Source: Diatrype stigma
Lineage: Eukaryota > Ascomycota > Sordariomycetes > Xylariales > Diatrypaceae
Length of the DNA: 64,000 nt
Assembly (NCBI GenBank): GCA_022225965.2
Contig: JAKJXP020000010.1
Coordinates: 558,001 to 622,000, forward strand
Direction: 5' to 3'
The position numbers and the translations under genes were made by a program. This document shows, piece after piece, positions 26,644 through 41,300 of this stretch; the first letter of the stretch is position 1; each line of letters begins with the position of its first letter. Under the pieces are notes generated by a model. The model saw only the letters and a program-made list of their open reading frames with translations. It did no database searches and was not told where the DNA came from.

Positions 26644-28044
26644 TTACGAGCCACCGCTGATCTTGTTCGCGGCCTCTGAAAGATACGGGGTCGGGTCGTA
26701 GTCGGGGACGTAAGCCGGAGCTAGGCCACCGAAGAGTAGGAAAACGAACAAGACCGCAGCGACACCAACGACGATCTTTCGAGTAGCAGGGCGGGCAACA
26801 CCGAACTCAGCCCACTGTCGGCCAGCTTCGGAAGCATAGCCCTTGAGGGCATCATATCCAAGCTTGTAGTAGACCATACCACCGAGGGCAATCGAGTAAC
26901 CGAAGGCCTGGAGACCGGAAATGGGAGTACCCCAGATAAGCATAGAGGCGCCAACCAGCAGAACATCCTTGAGCACACCGCAAAGGGTCATGACCAGAGA
27001 CGAAGTCTTGCCGATGAGGAAGACGACAGAGATGTTGAGTCCGAAAGCGCACATTCCATTGAGGAAGAACGTGAACAGGCCAACATTGTAGACCTCAGCC
27101 ATCGAAACCTTGGGCACCTCCCAGAAGAGCGCAACGAGACCGTTCATGACAGCGCAGACAGGGGCGAAGTAGTAGAGAGACACCAACGGGTCCATCTTGT
27201 ATTCGGCCGAGCTGAGGAGGGCCTGGACCAGGTTGAGACGGATGGCCTCGAACATGACACCGCCAATCTGGTAGAGGAAACCGATCCAGACGAACTTGAT
27301 CTCGCCGAACGACGCAATCATGACACCAACAACGATAGCAGACACGTTCATCAGGACCTTCATGTTGGGGGCAGCAATACCCATGACCCAACTAGAAAGG
27401 AGGACAGCTACGGGAGTGGTGGCCTGTGGAAAATTGCATGTTAGCGAGCAAACTTCAGTAGTAGCAGGCTTGAACCGCACGTACCTTCAGCATCTGGATA
27501 AATGCGACAGACAGATAGAGGTATGTCAGGTTGCCACAGATCAAACTCAGACTGAAGAAGAGACCGATGGGGACAATGGCGCGCAGGTAAACCCGGCCAG
27601 TCATCTTGACGGTCTTGCGGCCATCGAGAAGGCTGGTGTAGCGGGCAAGCAGTTGGGTCGCAATAGTCGCGAAGGTCAGATGGTAGGTGGTCAAGATGAC
27701 GGGATAGCCTATAGCGTCTTAGAAGCGAGTCCTTTCATAGAGGGACACAAACGAGGATTACTCACGGAACTCCAGGGTGTCCAGAATCCACTTGTTGAAC
27801 AGGATAACTGACGAGGACAGACTGATCCAAACACTGCAATGCAACAACTCCAGTTAGCAAACCTGATACATCCATCGTTTCGCACTACGCGGAGGCTTTA
27901 GACATACGCGACATAGAAAGCTGGGTGGAGGGCAGCCTTGGGAGGCTGAGGCTTGTCGGCATCGGGGTTCACAGTAGGAAGGACGGGCCCCTTAGGCTCA
28001 GGTCGGGGGACCTCGCCAGAGACGCGAGTCTTTTCGTCGGCCAT
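26644..28044 (-). CDS. TPT/DMT-family nucleotide-sugar or sugar-phosphate transporter; candidate UDP-galactofuranose carrier
   Basis: Four exons, 28044-27908, 27833-27766, 27708-27485 and 27423-26644; the frame closes to 402 aa with about ten membrane helices. A hydrophilic N-terminus (MADEKTRVSGEVPRPEP) precedes VWISLSSSVILFNKWIL, the usual first helix of the triose-phosphate transporter family. Further motifs are GRVYLRAIVPIGLFFSLSL, SVAFIQMLK-ATTPVAVLL across intron 3, FGEIKFVWIGFLYQ, KMDPLVSLYYFAPVCAVMNG, KTSSLVMTLCGVLKDVLLVG and the closing GYSIALGGMVYYKLGYD. The substrate cannot be read from sequence. The neighbouring gene is UDP-galactopyranose mutase (divergent, 5.8 kb away). In Aspergillus fumigatus the mutase gene glfA neighbours the UDP-Galf transporter gene glfB, so Golgi import of UDP-galactofuranose is a reasonable inference. 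Family certain, substrate inferred. Confidence 0.92.
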
Positions 28045-31000
28045 CTTTTGTAACAATAGAGATGATTATTGATGCCGGTGGAATTGATACAGTCGTTAGG
28101 ATTATAAGTGATGATGAGGAAAGAAGCGAAGTTCTAAGGCCGACAGTCAACAATGGTAATGGTGACGTGTGGAGGATGGAGTAAAGAGCGATGCGGCCAA
28201 GCTTGCTTGAGACCAATCAATTAAAATAGTGGTAATCAAGGTGCAGTCGAGAGGGTGGGTTCCACGATTGCGCTGCTACTTGCTGAGGCTTTCTTCTCTT
28301 CCGTGATTGCTATTGCTGCTAATAGCGGAAGGGAATGGGTCGTCAACGGTAGTGAGAATGGACAAGAAGCCGGGGGAGACGATGGTTCTGTTTGGGAAAA
28401 GGAGTGGAAAGGGAGGAAGAGGCAGAGAGGGCAAAGGTGGCTGGTTTTGGCCGACTTGGGAAAAGAAAAATCTGAGTGGGATAACTCTGAAGGTGCAGGT
28501 AGTATGTAGTAGGATAGCTGCACTGTTAATTGTTAATCGAGCCCGGAGCGGGCTTCCCAGGTCGCAAGCCCCCTAAACGGGCCTTGACGGGGCATCGACG
28601 GGGCACATGGTAGCGTGCAGATCGTCACCGCACCACTAACTTACCCACCACTTATGTTTAATGAGATCGCTAACGTGTCTGTATCAAGTAGGAGGTACTT
28701 TTAGCTAGAAGTTTTATGATGTAACTGCCCCCCATATTCGCCGACAAAGGTTGCAAAGGCCAGTTCTCGCTACTAGTACAAGGTACGACATATTGTCATC
28801 CAACCAATGCATCTATGTGCCTGTATGTACATGTTCCCCAGCTATCGACCTGTTACTAGAGGCATGCTTAACCATCAGACCATGGACATACCTGTGCTCT
28901 GGCTTTGTAGGGGTTCTCACTCTGTAGGTGTAGGCATCTGGTTTGCCTGTTGACCACTAAATACCTACTAGTTACTGTAGTACCTACATACAGTAGATAC
29001 CATTACCAAACATTCATTGTTATATCTATATCTATGTACCTGACAAGCCATGATAGCAACCCTTTTTTCTTCTCCTTTTTTGATTATCATGATCCTGCTT
29101 GCATTGAGGAGATCACGGCTGCCCGTAATACCTGTTCACCAGAGCTGTTCCACCAGTTCGCAACCTCGTATGCTGTAACAGTATATAGTACTTGATTGCC
29201 CTGTTTCGAGTACGATACTACTACAGACAGGTGCTAACTGGTAGCCCACTACCGCGACGATCTTGAAGGACTTCCATGTCATTTTGTGGAGAGGAGAGCA
29301 GCGTTGGTGGGGTGGGTTGCGCAATCATTCCAATCATTGGTCTGCGATCAAGCACGCTTTCTTCCTTTTCGTCCAAAATCTGTTCTTCCGAATTTAGATT
29401 TTCACGACGTCAGCCAACGGGGCCCTATGGCTGGAAGGGTGGGATTTGCTCTCTGATAAGGGGAAAAAAGGGCACAAAGGGCCGTATAACCTAAGCGCTT
29501 GTCATTCATTGTCCCTGATGGTCCTTTTCCTCTTCGCTTTGTGGCCAGCCGCCCAAAATCCAGTTCCTCTATGCTCAGACCCCTCAGACACCTCAGCACT
29601 CAGACATACACTCGCTAAGCCATGGCCCGTTAAAACTGACTGACCCCATATAGCTGAACGATGATCTATAACTGAGTCCATACCACCGTACATGTGCATG
29701 TGCGTATGTAGGCCATAGCTCAGGCTGGAAGGAAGCAATACGCACATACAGGCAGGCAGGGGCTGTGCCTTGGCACCATGTTTATATTTATGGAAATGCA
29801 ACCTCAATCTAAAGCATCCCTTAACTGGCCCGAACTTCACTGATGGCTTCAAATAAGCAACGCTTGCGCTCGCGCTCCGGTCAAGTATACCTACTACTAA
29901 TTAGTACTCACGATAGCCTCATTACTTGACGGCCTTACTTGACGTTCGCCTGCACGTAGATCTCAATACCTGTGCCTCTGAGATCTCATGTTACTTTACT
30001 AATCTGCACGCGACTCTAAGGATGATGTACCGTGTCGGTGTTATTCTGTATGTACTTAGGCTTAGTCTTCGTAAGCGGGAAAAGGGGGAGGGTTTAACTA
30101 CGATAATACCGATTGGCTCCTCCACCCTGCACGAGCTAATTGAGAGGTAGCATAATATTGAAGACCACGTACCTGACTTGCGGCTCTGGGGCTAAGATGA
30201 TTGCCCCAGAGGGCCGGGTAAAGCTATCCTCTAGGCTTTCACCAGTTTTGCTCTTCTTGTTCCAGCTTTATTTATATCGCTCGATCTCGTCATAGCCCCT
30301 CCTTCGGTAGTCCCACGCCTCACTTGTTCGTGTAGGCATTCCGGCTTACAGCGACGCTGAAACTTGGATGGTAAAATACGAATTCCCAATCGGTTCAATC
30401 CTGTTGGTCTTCCTACGTCACCACCCTTTCCCAGATACATTGAGGCTCGAATACGAACATGTGTCCGGATTTTGGTTGTCAACAAGGTGACCTTTCTTGG
30501 GAACTCGAGCCGAGTAGCGTTGTGGATGACAAGGATAATGACCATGTTTGCCGCTGTTGGATGTCCCACAGGCCACAGGCAGATAGATCAGGTAACACGA
30601 CCTGTCGCCTTTCACGATGCGCGGAAGCCTACATAGTGATATCTCATCCAGAGGTGCAATCAAGGGAACAGCTATATTTCTGAAACATTGGAGACACAAA
30701 CCTATCAATGTCTGAACTAGGTAGCTGCCTGCCTGTGTCTGCTTACGAAGTTTGCGAATTCCACCAAGTCCTCCTACGTCGTCATCAGAAGCAATTCTTC
30801 AGATAGATGGACACCCTTGGCATCGTCCTACCGCCTACCCACGCAGATGTGGACTCCTGACTAACGTTAGCCCCCACCAAAGTGTGGCTTTCTAGCATGG
30901 GTGGGCGATCTGAAACAGAAGGTGTTAATACCCCGTGGGCTCTTGGTAAGTGCATTCGCGGGTTGAAAAGCCTCAGCACGGTGTCGAATCTATGGGGTTG

Positions 31001-33874
31001 TTCTGGTTATCAGAAGCAGAGCTGAGAGAACATCTGCATTCGTACATGGGCCGATAGACCGAAGCTAAGAAGAATTATGAATGGAATGTGTTTCTCCGAT
31101 TTTTCTATTGAGGCTCCGGTATTTCCCCTTGAGGTCTTCGGTGTTGGCGCCCTTCGTGCGGGCCGAGAGGACTCGCAAGGACTTGACCTGACTGGGTAGC
31201 TGGAGGGTAGCTGGAGCCCTAAGGTGAGACGATGGCCTCTTGTCACTCTGCAAATCTTTGTAGATCTGGTACCGCCCTGGAATACTCTGCGGGACCACCC
31301 GGCCCTGGACTTGCCCGAGACGGTCAAACTTCAAAACTTCGCTGGCGGCCAACGGCCACGATCCCCCGCCGGGCATGCTTGCAGCCAGCAGGCAGGGCAG
31401 GTAGGCGACGTGCGGCCGTGGCTACAGGATCTTGTACAAGCCCGAGTACAAGCACAACATTAATTAACACGATGAGCACACACAGGAGACTCCTCCACAA
31501 GTCACAATCGTAAGAACTGCACATGAACGATGGCTTGCGCCGTCGATTGGCTGCCTATTTGTTTCTGGCACCGGAGATTACAAGTCGAAAAAGCATCCTT
31601 ATCGAAATTGGATGATCTCCCCGGACCCATAAGATGTAACTGTCCTGATATCGCTATCTATCTATGTAAGAACGAACCAAGAATTATTACTTGAAGTATA
31701 CAGCAAGGCCATGGAGGGATGATGGCGCAACAGAGCTAAGGGCCTTGATTAGCGGCAGCGGGATGACTGGGCGAAGCATCGAGTATGGGGGTTGGTAACC
31801 TTATTGGTAGGTACAATACTTGTGAGCCATTCGCAACGGGAGTCTTATCCGGCTGGCCAGCTTAATAGGTATCCAAACGAAAAGCCACTCTTTTACACAT
31901 CAGAAAAGGGCAGTGAGCGCATAAGGCAAGGAGGATCCAACCAAGCTGATCGGCCGCGTAATTCTTGAAGGCACTTCAATAAGAGAGGGCGTTTCAACTC
32001 CCCATGTCATTAATATATCTGCTTACCGCTCAGCGCACGTTCAAATCACATAACATTCATATTTTGGCACACAACCTTTAGCATACATAGAAGCAGTGAA
32101 GCGGTATGGACTGACTGACAGCAGTCGTACATGATGTACCCACTGATAGGCGGCGGGTAAAAGCGAAAATGAAGTTGGGTGCAACCGAGAGGCTTTTGCG
32201 TGGATTCTTGAGAGTTTCGCTAGACTGACAAGCTTCGAAGATGTCCGGAATCCTCATCGCAGCACCCCGCAGATTTTAGAAACAGCCCCGGAGGGAGGCG
32301 AGCTGCTAAGCCTCGATTCGCATCTGTGCTCCTGAGATTCGCTAGGAGGTAGATTTAAGCATACCTTCATGCCGCTCATCTCATAAGATTAGCACTTGCA
32401 AGGGTTGGCCAGATAATGGTAAAGTGACGATCTGCCATTGGACACGCGTAACGGTAGCCCCTAGTCTGTCGAGATTCACTACTACGTGACAGTACAGGAT
32501 GAAAAGTCGTGGACCTAGTCAGCTAGAGACTACCTAGAATGTTATAGTTGCCGGGCAGCTGCCGGGTGACGAGCTCAGCACACCACCTCCGGGCAGGCAC
32601 CGGGTATTGCAACATCAATTTTATTATTGCAAGCTGTGAATTGGCGAAATGCGTGTCACCAATGGCAGCAAAGCGGACTGGGCCTTCATTGATCTTCACG
32701 GCACTAGGGCACGCCGCACTAGAAGTTTGGGTTGCACCCCCCTATTCGCCGCGAGAAAAGAACCCCTGAGTTGAGTCCGCCCCTGGACAGCTGAAGAGGA
32801 AAGAGAAACAGCAGCACGTTAGCACACGTTAGCAGCAGCCGCAATAGCGTGCTGGTGCTCGTGAGATCCCGAATGGCAAGCCATAGGTCGCAAAAGAAAC
32901 CTGGAAGCTACTTTAGTACCGAGAGAAGAAAACGACACCTAAGCAAGATGTGTGTGTGTGTATGTAGGTATGTATGTATGTACTTCGTAGATAAAACCAC
33001 TAGGTAGGTACCTAGTTAGATACTACCTAAGGCAGGTTGGCTACCTGAGTTAAGCTATTATCGTTCGGGACTACTATCTACAGTACCAACACTACCAGTC
33101 AATCTTCACCAGGCTGAGAGCACCCAATCACCCAGTTTGGCTCAAGACAAAACAATATAATATGTAGGTACACACCTACATGTGGCTGATGTGGAACAGC
33201 ACCAACCTTGGAAGTGTAACAGATGTAGTAGGAACATTGATTATTTTTATTTACTAGTATATAAATATAATCTACTAGTATATAGAACTCCACGAACTTC
33301 AGGGACTTTGCATGTCTGATGCTCTCCTAACTACCTAGGTAACTGCCCACCCAGTCTGCCCTACGAGTCTGTCTGCTGGTGCTCTGTCACATACATGAGT
33401 CTCTAGACTGCTGCTATCAATGCCTAGTACTACATACATACCTACCCTAGAGGCATCTGGACAGCTGGAGTAGGAGTAGGCGCATTGAACTTAATACACT
33501 ACGGATGCTAACGTAGGAAGTGGTGTGGGACCAAGTGGAGCCCCTTATTTCTTGGAGGGGTCGTCTACCCTGGCCCCTAGCCAAGCCAGCAGCCCGCCAG
33601 CCCGCCAGCCCGCTAGCCCACCACATTGCTGTGCTACCATTTTTTCCTCTTTTCGAGCAACCAGGACGATATAGACAAGCCGGCACCTCGACCTCTCTAG
33701 TCTTCTCTCTTTCGTCTTCCTCGCCTTCGACTATTCTTTTGACTTGGATACCCGGGTCTCGACCAAGTTTGCTGCCCTCGTTCTTCCACCACAGATCCAA
33801 GACTGGACTGAGCCTACTTCCACCACCCCCACCTTCCCGCAAATTCCCCCTCAACCACGCAAGAAATAAACAAA
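28045..33874. other. 5.8-kb divergent spacer between transporter and UDP-galactopyranose mutase
   Basis: No gene is recognised. The 28060-28530 part is purine-rich on the plus strand (CT-rich in the transporter's direction), typical of a fungal promoter. The 33590-33740 part is CT-rich and precedes the mutase. Between them are short atypical open frames, one copy of the 11-bp motif (33203-33213, inverted) and one ACCTAGGT palindrome (33333-33340). Confidence 0.55.
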
Positions 33875-35758
<1,884 letters not shown>

Positions 35759-38367
35759 ATCTCCGGGGTAGGTGAATTTAGCGATGCCCCCTTTGAGTAG
35801 TCGACATAGTTAGTGTTTCCGATTAGTCTTGGGCTCGGCGATGTACGCTCCGAAGAGGCTCCAAACCGAGCTTCTAGAGCTTTATATGGGAGCAATAGCT
35901 CGCTGATGGTTTACGACAAAACGCGATGGGATGAGGGTTGATGCGGCTCAGATCTGGGATCCGTTGGTTTTTAGGGACAGCATGCGACGGCGATTAGAAG
36001 CTCGCTAGAAGCTCGCTAGTATAGAAAATATAGACCATTAATCGATATACGAGTGGTGTCTTTGTCAATGTAACGCCTCATAGCCCTTGACAGGGTTGTC
36101 ACGGTAAACTGTAGAGGGCAACACTTACATAGCAAACCGGGCACGTGCTTCCGATAGAAAATGTATTTCCCGTCATAAAGAAAGGTATTTTCTTGAAACG
36201 GTGACCGTCCTACCATTCTCCCCCTCGAGCCGATAAGACGTTCACCTCAACTTCGGTCTGAGGTTTTCCTAACATGTTAAAAGTGAAGTGAGTCGACATA
36301 CTCCTTCCGGGCCGTCTGTATAACGGTATATATATGTAATCCCTTCAGACCATGTAGGCGTAACGACAAGTAACGTGTCACTATCACGCAATGTTCGAAT
36401 CATGGCGGCCCAAGATAGGGGCAGATGCAAAGGTCGGTGTCATTGGCGCTGTAGGCATGTGCTATCGTCCTAACGCGGGGCCGCTGACATCATTTGGCTG
36501 GTCACAGCGTCCCAGTCCCGGATCCTATGAGGCCAAGGCTTCTTCAGCTTCAAAGGTTTCCACTGGCTATCACATACCTAGCGTAGTTACAGTATGTAAG
36601 GCAGATGCATCTCGTTTACGCCAAGTCACGGACGGACGGCGTACAAACCAAGCACATATCTACACATACGCAGAAACGTCGCCTGTGTTGCCGTTTCCAT
36701 CTTGACGTGGATCGGATTTAATGGCAGATCATACTACCCTGATGACTGAACACACGTACAGGGTTCCTCGGTTAGTAAGTGCATACTAACCACTACATGT
36801 ATCCAGGGATTCGTCGACATTCTCACCCGACTGAGGCAAATGCGATCCTGAAAGCCCATCGGCACTTCTAACCGCGCCTACAGCATTGGATATGCATCTG
36901 GACTACCTAGGTAGTTAGAGGTGGTTATGTAGGCAGACAGGCAGTCACCTATAAGCCATATGTTATATCTAGGCCATATATATAACAAGGGTCCTACGTA
37001 AAGCCGCGGGGAAAGGGGGTTACTTCCAATTGTGGCGTACTGGTCCATCCATGTGCTCCAGGGGCATGTGTTCAATACAAAGAACACACGTCTATAGCAG
37101 CAGTGGGTGGTGGTAGTCGGACAGTTGCACCAAATCTTAGGTGGTTATCCCGTGTTGCAGATGACGAACAATCCTGGAATATGCCTGATATAGCAGGTAG
37201 TTGGATACCTAGGTATGGATAACACCAGTTCCTCCATAGCGTAGTGACGGCGGGTGATATTACCTAGATACTGTACCTAGTCTCAACAGGACCGGAAACA
37301 GGACCGGATGGAACTTCGGGATATATCCAACTGACGTATTGTATGTATAATGAAATTACACCTACGGAGTTATTATCATACATACCAACCTGTCAGCTGC
37401 TTCCATCAAGCCTGCTGGCCGGCCTATATACCTACTAGTTCGTCACTATAGCAAATGGGACGGACCTCCCACAAGCTAAACTAGAGCCTAAACTGCCTGG
37501 AAACTCCCTGGAGAGTACTAGAGACTAGTAGGTCCTGCTTGGCGCAAAACCGTTTAACTGTCAACTCAAGCAATTAAGACCCCACGAGACAAACACCGTC
37601 CGTAATTGCGTGAAGGGCTGAAACAAGTAAGTGTCTCTACGGCTCTACCTCCAGTCTCTTGGATCTCAAGCCTCTTGGATTTGGATCTGAAGGCTCTTCC
37701 CATAAGGGAACCATCGTATGACAGAGGCAGAGACAGAGAGGATCCTACCTCCCTCAGGTTAGATAACAAGCAACGAGCCACCCAAGGACACGACACAGTG
37801 GTGCAGCCCATCCCACTTTTTGGCTTCTCCAGTTCCTGCTAAGTCGGTTCATTTTAGACAGTAGATGCTGTAAGTAGAAACTGATCGCTTGTCAGGACGC
37901 CGCCATCCCCAAAATTCTACCTGCCAGCTAAACCAAGCCGGGCCTGGTCCGAAGGTTCAGCGACACAGAATTCCCCGTCGAGCAGGGAGGAGACGCACCC
38001 ACGGTACCACTGCTTGTCAGTCTGAAGTAATCTACAGTATGCAGACAGCCTGCTATACTATCCTCCACACATAGCATAGCGAAGAGCGATCGTTCACCGT
38101 GACCCATATTGTTCTACATTCTGAAGCCTCACGCTATTACTTCACCGTCGTTAACCGGCCGTCGCTGCCGTCGCTGCCGTCGCCGCCGCTGAACGAGGTA
38201 GCGTCATCGCCATCGTCATTGCCCACCGACGCATTTTCTAATACGCCCGTGGTGCTCTTGCTTCCACCCCGCGCGAGAGAGACAAAGGGGGCCTTTCCCG
38301 GGTACGAGACGTACGACCACGACACGAAACACGAAACATGAATGATAGCGCAGTGACGAGTTGTTAA
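35759..38367. other. Spacer between UGM and the hybrid histidine kinase
   Basis: No gene is recognised. Two ACCTAGGT palindromes (36905, 37207) occur. A GCCGTCGCT triplet-type tract at about 38158-38190 lies roughly 180 bases before the kinase start and may be in its leader. Confidence 0.55.
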
Positions 38368-41300
38368 ATGCCGTTCAGCTATCTGGCACCGCCGACGGAC
38401 GGGTTCGCCCTCGTGGCGGACGACCGGCTCGACCCACCAGCGCGAATATTCGAGCGGCTAAGACAAATTGCCGGATATACGTGGGATGAGTCTCAGCGGC
38501 CCTTCCATTCAACCTACGATAACTGGTACCGTTACCCTCCCCGAGAATGGCACAGGCGGACGAGGAGTAGAGGGGGGGGATAAGCGTAGAGAACCTACCG
38601 CTGATATCAGGCTTTTTTGCCCACATATATAGGCACATAATCGGCACCAAATTTGTGCCTTCGAATTACAACATCACTCCGACCCCTACGCCGGGTCTGA
38701 CGACTTCGAGTCCGCCCATCACAAAGCTAGCTCCGTCTCTGGCATCCCCGACCACGGATTTTCACCCCAGCCCGGTCCCCCCAAGCGAAGCTGGCAGTGA
38801 CCGATCCGCAACATCACCGCCCGCTACCTCGACTTCTGCTACCGATCTTTTTGTCGAGGAGCTTTCCGTGGTTGCGCGAGTGTCCTACCATGTCCTCCGG
38901 GAGGAGAGGGCTTTTCACATAGCGAAGAACCTCAGTTCTACCGCCGATCCTAGCGGGCGCCATATCGTCAAGCCGATCGACCTTCTCCGCCTCAGCCCCC
39001 AACCTGGCGATCGTGGTGCTATAGTAGTTGGTATATATGAGCATCCCGGCCCCAACTGTTTGTTCGGAAAACTAGACCTGGGCCCTGCCTTCTATTATGC
39101 GGATAGGATCGAAGACAAGCTCGAGGTCAAGCACCGCAATGACTACCACTTGGAACCTCCGATCAGTTTGATGTACTTTCTCGATTTTGCGATAGGCGCC
39201 ACGGAATGTCTGGAAATATTACACCAGGGAAATGGAATGGTCCACGGGGAGATCCGGGCAGATGCCTTCCACTACAATATGCAGGCAAACCAAGTCAAAT
39301 TAACGTCTTTCGGTTCGGGTATCAGGTCGTTCGAGCAAGGACTCACCAGCACTGGGTGGTCATTACTGTCCAAGGAGCTCGGCGCAAAGAACAAACTCAT
39401 CTACATAAGCCCAGAGCAGACCGGTCGTATGCCTGCCGAGCCAGATATCCGCACCGACATTTATTCTCTTGGTGTCGTCTTTTGGATGCTTCTGACGCAG
39501 CAGCCGGTGTTCACTGGTACCTCCCCATTGGATATCGTTCAAGGCGTGCTGGGTCGTCGGATACCCCTAGTTTCCAACATCCGGACAGACGTACCTGACG
39601 TTCTGGGGCGCATCATCCAGAAATGCACAGCCAAAAACATCTCGGAGCGGTATCATTCAGCGAGTGGTCTCCGCTATGATCTACAGATGATCCAGAAGTT
39701 TCTCGAGGATGGTAACATGCAAGCACTGAAGGAATTCGAAATTGCATCTAAGGATGTGTCTTCATTTTTCATGCTGCCTACTGATATGGTTGGACGGGGC
39801 CAAGAACGGGCCGAGTTGTTGAAAATCATTGACCGTGTCGCCAGGAACCATGCCGCCAGCAATGCAGGCGCGACGAGCAAGATCTCGGATGGTTCGACCT
39901 TGTCGAACGACGTTATAGACGCCACAGAGGTCTCTAGCGAAGGTGCGAGTTCCGTCGATGGGGCTATCCGCCGGAGTGGCTCATTTACCCAGCCCCTAGG
40001 TTCGGACATGAGACAACGAAACGGGTTCCAAACATCGCTGAGCGGAATCGAAACTCAGACCCCATCCAACGACACACTTTCCTCCAGGGTTTCGGTGCTC
40101 TCGGGGCCGAAACCGACTCGCGAAGGCGAAAGGCAGCCATCTCTATCCCTCGACACCAAAAGCTACGTAGACAGCTTTAGTGAGCGTCAAGGCTCGCGGC
40201 ATAGCGGCATGGAGACGTCGACTAGCCTTTCGAGGCAGTTAGGTTCATCCAAGTTTCGAAAACGCGGTTATTGTGAGATTGTAGCCATCGAGGGCGTAGG
40301 CGGGCTTGGGAAGAGTCTTCTTGTTCAACAAGTATTATCAGACGCGCGCAGGAGGGGCTACTGCGCGACGGCGAAATTCGAGACTGCCCAGAGAACAGCC
40401 TTTGGGCCTCTACTCAAGCTGGTATCATCCCTTTTTAAGCAGGTCTGGGGTGAGAGAGACACGGAGACACCGCTCCACTTGGCTCTCAAGGATTATGTCC
40501 ATCCAGTCTGGCCGATGCTTCACCATTTCCTAGGCCTTCCCGAGTTTCTTTTCGGTCCGCCATCCCCAGTTACGGCAAGATCGGTATCGTCTGCCCAGAG
40601 CTCGTCGAATAGTAGTCGAACCACAGGATTCCCTCTGAAGCAGCATGACCAATCGTTGGAAAGTCTTCAGGGAAGCGCGCAGACACGAACCCCGCAGATG
40701 GCAGCATCACAGACTTCCCAAGACCTTCTACGTTCGGGCACGTCGCCAAAGAGTATACGTCTAATGAATATCTTCATCGACCTGCTCCGCATTTTCACGA
40801 GATATCATTTCATATGTTTTTGTCTCGACGACCTTCATTATGCAGACGACGAATCTGTTGAGCTGATTAACCAAGTCATTGCGGCAAGATTGAAAATGCT
40901 CCTGATCCTGACATACCGACCCGATGAATTGCCACCTGAGAAAGTCCAAGCAATGCTCAATGCCTCACAATCTGAAGGTAAGCGGTATATCCGTACCACT
41001 GCTGCAAACGCCTGGCTAACTTGAGATCCTCCTGCAGAACAATCCTTGGCTAGCGGCGTCAAAGTTAACAGGATCGTTCTACCACCCCTGAGTGAAGAAG
41101 AAGTAACACAGTATGTGGCGTCAACGCTTTGTCGGCCCCCCGAAGATGTCGCCCCCCTAGGTCTCGTCCTGCAGTCAAAAACCGGGGGGAACCCTTTCTA
41201 CATGAGAGAGATGTTGAGCGCCTGTCACCGCATACGGTGCGTATGGTACGACTATCGTGAGAGCCGCTGGCACTACAATTTGAACAAATTACTGGACCAT

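Noticed and set aside
38655..38657. Start of the histidine kinase at this GTG
   Set aside because: It is not an ATG, and an upstream exon with an ATG and family-like sequence (38368) can be joined in frame.
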